A DNA stretch of 64,000 nucleotides, taken from assembly GCA_913060665.1 (NCBI GenBank), contig CAJXUY010000014.1, forward strand, positions 1 to 64,000. Reading direction: 5' to 3'. Under the pieces are notes generated by a model. It searched no databases. It was not told the DNA's origin and saw only the letters and a list, made by a program, of their open reading frames with translations. This stretch comes from an uncultured Oleiphilaceae bacterium. Lineage in GTDB: Bacteria; Pseudomonadota; Gammaproteobacteria; Pseudomonadales; Oleiphilaceae. A program made the translations under genes and the position numbers. Below, piece by piece: positions 58,701 through 64,000 of this stretch. Every line of letters starts with the position of its first letter. The first letter of the stretch is position 1.

Positions 58701-58873
58701 TAGTGCTATCCACTGGCGCTGGAGCAGTGAGTCGGTTGTCGTTGGGCTTTGCAGTACTCGGTGGCATGATGCTCTCAGTCGTTGTTGCGACGCTGTTGGT
58801 ACCAGCGTTTTATGTGATTATTCAACGAATCAGAGACCGCTATAAGGGGAGTGATGACGCTAAGCCAAGTTAG
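55736..58873 (+). CDS. RND multidrug efflux permease (HAE1 family)
   Basis: 1045-residue AcrB/MexB-like proton antiporter with twelve helices and two large periplasmic loops. The proton-relay Asp pair is in GVVVDDAIVVIENV of helix 4 (about residue 407). HAE1 features FPDVTPPVVNVSTSYPGA and the C-terminal GLSTKSAILIVEFAK are present. It should export drugs, detergents or solvents in a tripartite complex with the adjacent adaptor and a TolC-type channel encoded elsewhere. Confidence 0.96.
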   Translation: MFSLFFIDRPKFAFVISIVISLAGLLSIPLLPIAEFPDVTPPVVNVSTSYPGADAETVRDTIATPIEAELNGVEGAMYMSSNSANDGTYSLNVTFEVGSDPDMAQVRVQNLVQQALPKLPEETSKQGVNVNKQSTSMTMIVNLFSPEETHDGLFLSNYASLSITDALARINGVSKVTIMGALDYGMRIWLNPDRMASLNLTVQDILSSVQEQNVQVAAGQVGAPPSPSYQQFQYTLRTTGRLTSVEDFENIILVAREDGSSVRLKDVARLELGSQSYASFGKLDNKPSTVIAIYQLPEANALDISDAVNIEMEKLKVGFPNDIDYGILYDTTKFVDASIKEVAITLFQALILVVLVVYIFLQDVRSTLIPAIAIPVSLVGTFAVLLVTGMSINTVTLFALILAIGVVVDDAIVVIENVQRHMDDGLSPKDATRQAMKEVFGPVIATTLVLLAVFVPVALMPGITGQMYAQFAVTISIAVIISSINALTLSPALCATVLKPNSPDSEKKKGRFFTWFEATFARLTGGYVGWVRVLVRRVVLVVVLLALILGGTGFLFKTLPTGFIPPEDKGAFMIDIALPDGASLQRTEAVLDQVTEIINSEAGVANAMTVSGYSILKGAASSNAGLAIVVLDPWDERPTKDLHMFGILQRIQAKLFALPDANIFAFPLPAIPGIGATGGFEFVLEDTMGRSPSELAAVMRTLILKANEAPEIDKAFSSFRADVPQVFIDVDRVKARNLGIPLNDVFMTMQSLLGSLYINDFNKFGKVYRVMMMADAEYRSDVRDIDRFYVRSQTNEMVPLGTLIDTKPILGPEVVTRYNLFASANINGSAAPGYSSGQAIAAMERIAAEELPDGYAFEWTGMTYQELAAGNLAPLLFSLAIIFVYLFLVAQYESWSIPLSVMFAVPIAMLGALMAVAAVGMAVNLYTQIGLVLLIGLSTKSAILIVEFAKNLKEEEGLSVWDAAIKAAELRFRAVLMTGLSFVLGVIPLVLSTGAGAVSRLSLGFAVLGGMMLSVVVATLLVPAFYVIIQRIRDRYKGSDDAKPS

Positions 58874-58902
58874 GTTTGTTTAGTGTTTAGTTTAATTGTC
58901 TC

Positions 58903-58930
58903 CGCCCTTTGAGCGGATGCTGAAGGGGCG
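58903..58930 (+). terminator. Weak hairpin after the RND operon
   Basis: CGCCCTT pairs with AAGGGGCG (one bulge) 30 bp after the permease stop. No T tract, so terminator function is uncertain. Confidence 0.35.
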
Positions 58931-59024
58931 ACGGTAACTTCATTACAATATAAAAAATCAGTAAATATACGTTAATGTTCGTCTATGCGAATATTAATAG
59001 ACACTATTAAGCTAAGGTTTGGCT

Positions 59025-59936
59025 ATGAGATTAAGCCGTTTTTGGGTGCTGAAAAAAAGTTTCGCTGTCACACTGTTTGTTTTGCTATCAATTTCATTGT
59101 CCCATGCTGAAGGGTTATCCCCAAAGGACTTACAATGGAGTGAACTGAAATACTCAGGGTCTAAATTTTTTATTAGTTTGGATACGTCTGTTTCAGTAGA
59201 TATGATTAGTAAAGAGCAAGCGAGTAGTGAGCTAATCATACCCAAAGAAGGTGAGGGTAAGCAGCCTTTAGCTGATGAAATCGTCAAGCTAAATGTTAAA
59301 AACAGTGTTGTTGGGAGTGAAACTGACTTTACAGTGTGGCTAGAGCCTGATACAACCGTGCTACAGCGTACATCGATCTATGGAGGCATCAAAGAGTGGT
59401 ATCGTACATATCGGTTTATGAGTGACAGGGTATACTCTGACAAGCGAAAACCCACTAATAGTAAAGAAAAAGGAGAGCGTTGGAATACTTGGACCAATAT
59501 CGCTCAGGGCTTTTTCATGTTGGATGATACAGAGCAAAAGGCAACGGTTAGCGAATCAGAAGCTCTATTTTATCTAATTGGTGTTTCTGACTTAAAAAAC
59601 AAGGGGGATAAAACCTCTTTAAATATGTACGATCGGAGCGGTGTAATCAATGCAACCGTGGCGATTACCGGATCAAAAAGGGTTTCTGTCGACTATCAGG
59701 TCATTAAAGACGGACAATCGTCCCGAGTTAAGAAAAAGGTTGTTGCATTAGAAGCGATAGTCGATGCGCGTTCTATTAAAGCGGATGGCAACCTAGAGAA
59801 GTTTAAGTTTCTGGGCTATAAGGATGATATTAGACTACTCATTGACCCTGAGTTAAATGCCATACTCGAAATATCGGGAGCAGTAGAGTATGTGGGGGAT
59901 GTTACTATTCGGCTGGAACAAATTTCACTCAATTAA
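59025..59936 (+). CDS. Secreted protein of unknown function
   Basis: 303 residues with a clear signal peptide (basic start, hydrophobic about 13-24, cleavage near SHAEG). The mature part is beta-rich by eye, with no cysteines and no motif I recognise. I chose ATG 59025, behind TAAGG, over a TTG two codons earlier. It is followed at 63 bp by a glycosyltransferase and then a hydrolase on the same strand, so the three may form an operon; the context hints at envelope glycan or lipid metabolism. Confidence 0.75.
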   Translation: MRLSRFWVLKKSFAVTLFVLLSISLSHAEGLSPKDLQWSELKYSGSKFFISLDTSVSVDMISKEQASSELIIPKEGEGKQPLADEIVKLNVKNSVVGSETDFTVWLEPDTTVLQRTSIYGGIKEWYRTYRFMSDRVYSDKRKPTNSKEKGERWNTWTNIAQGFFMLDDTEQKATVSESEALFYLIGVSDLKNKGDKTSLNMYDRSGVINATVAITGSKRVSVDYQVIKDGQSSRVKKKVVALEAIVDARSIKADGNLEKFKFLGYKDDIRLLIDPELNAILEISGAVEYVGDVTIRLEQISLN

Positions 59937-59999
59937 TCGAACTGTTTCAGAAATAGCACGATTTAAATAAACTATTGAAGATGAAGTTGAGAGCGTTAT

Positions 60000-61358
60000 T
60001 TGTCGTTTCATAAGCAATCTCATGCGGTAAGCAAGTACTTGCGTAACTACTCTGAGCATGAGGCGTTGCTGTTAGAGTGTCTTCCTAAGCAATACGGACA
60101 CACAGTTGTCATTCCTCTTTATGATGAGTCATTTGACGTTATTGTTCGGTTACTCAATTCAAATTTCTCCTTTACTGACTCATATTCTTGTCATTCCATT
60201 GTGTTTATATTGGTTGTCAATTGCCCGGAAGAGGGTGATGAGCAAGCCGCAGCTAGAACTGTGGCATTGCTGGATCAGCTGACTGAATGGGCTCGGCCAG
60301 TTCTCAATACCGAAAATGTTGCTTATGGTGAGTTTGAAAATGGAAATGGCATCATTATTATCGATAGATGTAGTGATAGTAAGAGGATAGACAAAAAGCA
60401 AGGCGTCGGACTTGCCCGTAAGATTGGCGCTGATCTGGCTTGTTATTTAATATTTACAAAGGCGGTTATTGGCCCGTGGATTCACTCAACAGATGGGGAT
60501 GTTATATTACCCCCTGATTATTTTTCTGGCGTTAGTCGGTATGCCCCTGCTTCAGTGTTTCCAGGTAACTCCAAACATACCCCTGCAGCATTGATCTATC
60601 CTTTTAATCACATACCTGAAAAGAACTATGAAGTTGCCAGTGCACTCTATGACTGGTCATTAAGATATTACGTTGAATGTATAAGAGAAGCGGGTTCTAG
60701 TTACGACTACCACACCATTGGCAGTCTGATTGCGGTTGACTTTGTTTCATACGCAAAAGTTAGAGGGTTTCCGAAACGGTCGGGTGGAGAAGATTTTTAT
60801 TTGTTGAATAAACTGGCCAAAGTAGGACAAATTGTCAGCCTAGAAGCGCCTGTCATTAATGTCGCCGCAAGACCTAGCCAGCGGGTGCCGTTTGGCACTG
60901 GTCCAGCTATCTGTAAAATTACCGAAACCAAAAACGCAATTGAGAATCACCTTTTTTATCATCCGGGTATCTTCAGGCAACTAAAAATAGTCTATTTATT
61001 GATAAATAATAGTTGGGATTTGAGTAAAAAAATGGCCCCCGCTAGAGTTAACGATATTGTATCGGCGTTGGATTTGTCAGCGGTACATTCCCCTATAAAC
61101 GCGGCAACCATTGGAGCACTGGATACGTTGGGTTTCTTCTCTGCATGGACACATGCTGTTAAGCAATCAAGCAATGTGGAATCGTTTGTTAAACAAATGA
61201 CGATTTGGTTTGATGCGTTTAAAACACTCAAGTTTGTTCATATTTTGAGAGATCATGATTATCCTTCGTTAACGCTGAAACAGGTGTTACAAAACACGCA
61301 GATTTTGAGCGATGACTTGCGCGTTAGAGCTACACTGCTGACCTCAATACCGAAATAG
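60000..61358 (+). CDS. Family 2-like (GT-A) glycosyltransferase
   Basis: 452-residue soluble protein. VVIPLYDES (about 36-44) is the nucleotide-binding strand, HSTDGDVILP has the DxD metal site (D165, D167), and GGEDFYLLNKL supplies the acidic pair (E264, D265). The C-terminal third is helical. The start is TTG (60000) behind TTGAGAGCG; no ATG fits. No membrane segment, so it probably uses a soluble acceptor or binds a partner. Sugar and acceptor unknown. Confidence 0.78.
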   Translation: MSFHKQSHAVSKYLRNYSEHEALLLECLPKQYGHTVVIPLYDESFDVIVRLLNSNFSFTDSYSCHSIVFILVVNCPEEGDEQAAARTVALLDQLTEWARPVLNTENVAYGEFENGNGIIIIDRCSDSKRIDKKQGVGLARKIGADLACYLIFTKAVIGPWIHSTDGDVILPPDYFSGVSRYAPASVFPGNSKHTPAALIYPFNHIPEKNYEVASALYDWSLRYYVECIREAGSSYDYHTIGSLIAVDFVSYAKVRGFPKRSGGEDFYLLNKLAKVGQIVSLEAPVINVAARPSQRVPFGTGPAICKITETKNAIENHLFYHPGIFRQLKIVYLLINNSWDLSKKMAPARVNDIVSALDLSAVHSPINAATIGALDTLGFFSAWTHAVKQSSNVESFVKQMTIWFDAFKTLKFVHILRDHDYPSLTLKQVLQNTQILSDDLRVRATLLTSIPK

Positions 61359-61370
61359 AGAAGTACTTTA

Positions 61371-62258
61371 ATGTTAAACAGACTTAAACAATGGGAGTAC
61401 CCCCTCTCTACAGGTTTTACAGTTCGAGGGTTTTACACTGAGCCGACTGGTAACCCTGTGATTCATTTTGTGCATGGTAATGGGTATTGTGGTTTGGTTT
61501 ATGAACAGATGCTTGAGCCTCTTATGGAGCACTACGATCTTTTTATCAGTGATATTCAGGGTCATGGTAATAGCGATGTGGGTGGGCATTTTAGAGGCTG
61601 GAATCGAAATTCGGAGTTTTGTGCTGAGGTATGGCAGTACTACAAAAAAAGGCTTTGGCCTGACGTGCCTGCAATCGCCATGGGACATAGTTTTGGTAGT
61701 GTCATGTCTGCGTTGATGATGGCTAATCATCCAACCTTATTTGATCGTGGTGTATTGTTGGACCCTGTTTTTCTTAATAAATCGTTGATGAGGCTAGTGG
61801 TATTATCTGAGCCCTTTGGCCTGCTAAATTTTACTTCATTAGCGCGTAGAGCCAAAAGTCGGCGTAGTGAATGGTCTGATACAAAAGAAGCGTTTGATTA
61901 CTTTCATCAACGAGGAATGTTTAAAGGCTGGGACGATGGCTGTTTGTGGTCGTACATTAACCATGCGCTTAAAGAAACATCTAATGGCTTAATGTTGAAG
62001 TGTCCGCCCCGGAGAGAGTCGGCGATTTTTGCCTCATTTCCAAAACGCTTATGGTCTTCACTTGATCGTATTACCACTCAGACTCATGTTATCTATGGCG
62101 ACCGAAGCTATCCGTTTGTTCTGAAATCTGCCAATGTGTTGCAGCAATCAAATGAAGTTGTAACTGCAGAGGCTGTACCAGGTAGGCATTGTTTTATGCA
62201 AGAGCATCCCGTAAAAACGGCAGAAAAGATTCATAAACACCTGTCATCAGGTGGGTGA
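61371..62258 (+). CDS. Alpha/beta hydrolase
   Basis: 295 residues. The oxyanion segment HFVHGNGYCG is near 32-41, the nucleophile S107 lies in MGHSFGS, the acid is probably in VIYGDRS, and the base histidine in VPGRHCFMQEHP. No signal peptide, so it is cytoplasmic. It starts 12 bp after the glycosyltransferase gene, implying one operon. Substrate unknown; esterase, lipase or haloalkane-type function cannot be separated from sequence. Confidence 0.85.
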   Translation: MLNRLKQWEYPLSTGFTVRGFYTEPTGNPVIHFVHGNGYCGLVYEQMLEPLMEHYDLFISDIQGHGNSDVGGHFRGWNRNSEFCAEVWQYYKKRLWPDVPAIAMGHSFGSVMSALMMANHPTLFDRGVLLDPVFLNKSLMRLVVLSEPFGLLNFTSLARRAKSRRSEWSDTKEAFDYFHQRGMFKGWDDGCLWSYINHALKETSNGLMLKCPPRRESAIFASFPKRLWSSLDRITTQTHVIYGDRSYPFVLKSANVLQQSNEVVTAEAVPGRHCFMQEHPVKTAEKIHKHLSSGG

Positions 62259-62310
62259 TAGCAAAGGGTATTGCTAGCGAGAGTTGGTCAATTACTCTAA
62301 ATAGATACTC

Positions 62311-62384
62311 GATTAATCGCAGCTAAAAGCAGCTCCTACATCTTACCTAATTCACAAGGTAGGAGCGGCACTTTGGCGCGATAC
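62311..62384. repeat. REP pair (GTAGGAGC family), inverted
   Basis: A - copy (GTAGGAGCTGCTTTTAGCTG, reading from 62339 down) faces a + copy (GTAGGAGCGGCACTTTGGCG, from 62359). This closely resembles the well-known Pseudomonas REP type, where GTAG precedes a GC-rich palindrome. It sits between the convergent hydrolase and M48 genes. Confidence 0.75.
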
Positions 62385-62394
62385 TTTGCTTCTG

Positions 62395-63942
62395 TTATCT
62401 TGCGATATTAGCAGATAGTAACTTGGAATGAATGCGGTAACCTTCAGGAAGTGAGGTCGTAATCGGGTCTTTTTCGACTAAACTTCGACTCTTAGGTTTT
62501 ATTGCCTGTTTGATTTTCCAGCGTTCTTTTTTGATCACTTTTCCGGCGGTATCTGTCATCGTAGACTCAATCTCTATTTCGATCACTGTGATCTCGCTGT
62601 GGTTTTCTGCATAGGCTTTAAGTTCTCGATTTTTGCCGAGCGTATGTTTAATCTTAATGTATTTTTCTGGATGGCTGGGTAGCTCAAGTTTGGCCAGCTT
62701 AACGCGTGCGCTTTGACCATTACTGCCTTGGGCTTGAGATGCTTTTCCGTAGTGCAGTATGGCGTTTTGTTGATCCCCTTGTAATTGCGCAATATTGCCT
62801 AACCCTAGTTCAGCAACTGACGTCGGTAGAAGTTGAGCGCTACGTGAGAAGTCTTTCTTTGCCTGTTCAAGGTTGCCTAGCTTTTCGTTTGATAGCCCCT
62901 TTTTTAAGTAACTTGAGAATTGTTCAGGGAATAGGGCAACCGACCTCTCATATTGTTTAACCGCCAATGAATCTTTGCCTTGAGCACTGTAAATATCGCC
63001 CTTAGTGGCATAAAACAGTGCTTCATTAGGTTCTTCCTTAATGGCTTTATCTATTTCAGCCATTGCGGAAGAGAAGTTCTTATTAGTTATTAGTGCAACC
63101 GCTTTGTCTTGAGCGGTATATGCATTGGACTTGCTCAAAAGGTATTTCATATGCTTCTGAAAGTCTGCTTTTCCTCGGTAGTTACCCGTTGAAGAAAATG
63201 CTACAACATGCTCACGGTTAGCGGATACCCGAGCTGGAGAGGGAGGGTGAGATGCAAATAGCCCCTGTAGCCAATTAGATTGCTGATTTTTCGATAACTC
63301 GACAAATAGTTGCTGTAGTTCAACGGCTGCGTTTAAGTCGTAACCCGCTTTAGCCATATACTTCATACCGAAGTGATCTGATTCGAGTTCGTGTTCTTGG
63401 CTGTATTGCGCCATGGTTAACTGGGCTCCCATGGTGGCCCCGCCAATAATCAGATCTTTATAGTCTGTACCTTCAGTTGCCAAGCCCAGCCCCATCATAC
63501 CGTACTCCACTAACATTCCTTGCTGAGTACGTTGCGCACTATGGCGTGCAGCGGCATGAACAATTTCATGACTTAATACGGCGGCCAATTGCGCTTCATC
63601 ATCAAGCTTAACTAGCAAGCCTCTATTTAATGCGATTTTACCTGATGGCAGCGCCCAGGCATTGGGGACTGAGTTATTGAGGATTACAAACTCGTATGGC
63701 AAATCTGGACGGTCGCCGACAGCTGCAAGTTTTTTACCCACGCTTGCTATATAAAGGGTCAATTCAGGGTCAAGGTAGTACAAGCCGCCCTGAGACTGTT
63801 GCGCGGGTTTATATTGTGATTGCCCTATTTGTGCGTCTTGGCTCTCTGAGACAAACATTAGTTGTTGTTCGCCGGTTACGGGGTTTACTGAGCAAGCTGT
63901 CGATAAACTAGCAAAAATTAGTATGGTGATAAGCCTTAGCAT
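62395..63942 (-). CDS. M48 metalloprotease lipoprotein with TPR domain (BepA-like)
   Basis: 515 residues. The lipoprotein signal ends in LSTAC (C17). The peptidase domain has HEIVH (H125, E126, H129) and the downstream zinc ligand region EHELESDHFG. Tetratricopeptide repeats occupy about 280-420. A C-terminal beta-rich tail (from about 425) ends the protein. BepA/YfgC relatives degrade or fold stalled outer-membrane proteins such as LptD. The start has AGGGA six bases upstream. E. coli BepA is not usually a lipoprotein, so it is a related rather than identical class. Confidence 0.9.
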   Translation of the reverse strand: MLRLITILIFASLSTACSVNPVTGEQQLMFVSESQDAQIGQSQYKPAQQSQGGLYYLDPELTLYIASVGKKLAAVGDRPDLPYEFVILNNSVPNAWALPSGKIALNRGLLVKLDDEAQLAAVLSHEIVHAAARHSAQRTQQGMLVEYGMMGLGLATEGTDYKDLIIGGATMGAQLTMAQYSQEHELESDHFGMKYMAKAGYDLNAAVELQQLFVELSKNQQSNWLQGLFASHPPSPARVSANREHVVAFSSTGNYRGKADFQKHMKYLLSKSNAYTAQDKAVALITNKNFSSAMAEIDKAIKEEPNEALFYATKGDIYSAQGKDSLAVKQYERSVALFPEQFSSYLKKGLSNEKLGNLEQAKKDFSRSAQLLPTSVAELGLGNIAQLQGDQQNAILHYGKASQAQGSNGQSARVKLAKLELPSHPEKYIKIKHTLGKNRELKAYAENHSEITVIEIEIESTMTDTAGKVIKKERWKIKQAIKPKSRSLVEKDPITTSLPEGYRIHSKLLSANIAR

Positions 63943-64000
63943 TGTTGTCCCTAAATTACTGTGAATTAAATATAGCGACTATTTTGACTAATTTAGGCTT

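Noticed and set aside
1-64000. CRISPR array, prophage or classical IS element
   Set aside because: No regularly spaced direct repeats, no phage structural or integrase genes, and no DDE transposase were seen.

Overview
This window reads as chromosomal DNA of a free-living, probably marine, Na+-motor flagellated gammaproteobacterium related to Pseudomonas, Marinobacter and similar oceanospirilloid lineages. The main evidence is gene order. A prx-rnt-pyrC-motY-argG block and a gyrA-serC-pheA-hisC-tyrA/aroA-cmk-rpsA-ihfB block both match Pseudomonas-type chromosomes. The fused prephenate dehydrogenase/EPSP synthase, MotY, a VolA-type lipase, RMF and an HAE1 RND pump fit the same group. No prophage, CRISPR array, plasmid function or classical insertion sequence with a DDE transposase was found.

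Layout. Positions 1-12.2 kb hold housekeeping genes: exonuclease I, an M16 protease, a PhaB-like reductase, a SEC-C protein, peroxiredoxin, RNase T, dihydroorotase, MotY, argininosuccinate synthase and a META-domain lipoprotein. Positions 12.2-14.2 kb are the most unusual stretch. They carry a REP pair, a strong candidate for a GacA-controlled Rsm/CsrB-type regulatory RNA (GacA box, eight GGA motifs, terminator with GGA in its loop), a small apparently frameshifted gene cluster with a 56-residue membrane protein, and a REP-associated tyrosine transposase (RAYT) bounded by 21-bp inverted repeats. Positions 14.2-22 kb carry the surface lipase, class I fumarase, PhhB, PurU and a REC-REC-GGDEF protein. 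Positions 22-36 kb form the gyrA-to-pyrF block (DNA topology, serine and aromatic amino-acid synthesis, ribosomal protein S1, IHF, LapAB, UMP synthesis).

Positions 36-50 kb hold two identical tRNA-Asn genes 13 kb apart, tRNA-Pro, an aminotransferase, UvrB, a CDF metal exporter, a PilZ protein, PyrD, RMF, RlmKL, a beta-barrel protein, an exonuclease-like protein and an M18 aminopeptidase. Positions 50-64 kb hold a YheT hydrolase, TesA with the YbbA-YbbP ABC system, an RND efflux operon, a three-gene cluster of unknown role (secreted protein, GT-A glycosyltransferase, alpha/beta hydrolase) and a BepA-like M48 lipoprotein protease.

Three pyrimidine genes (pyrC, pyrD, pyrF) are scattered through the window. 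pyrC has a leader that could hide its Shine-Dalgarno sequence. Three REP families sit between genes: GTAGCC-type, GGTGYGC-hairpin type and GTAGGAGC-type. All family assignments come from reading the sequence and recalling family motifs; no database search was run.
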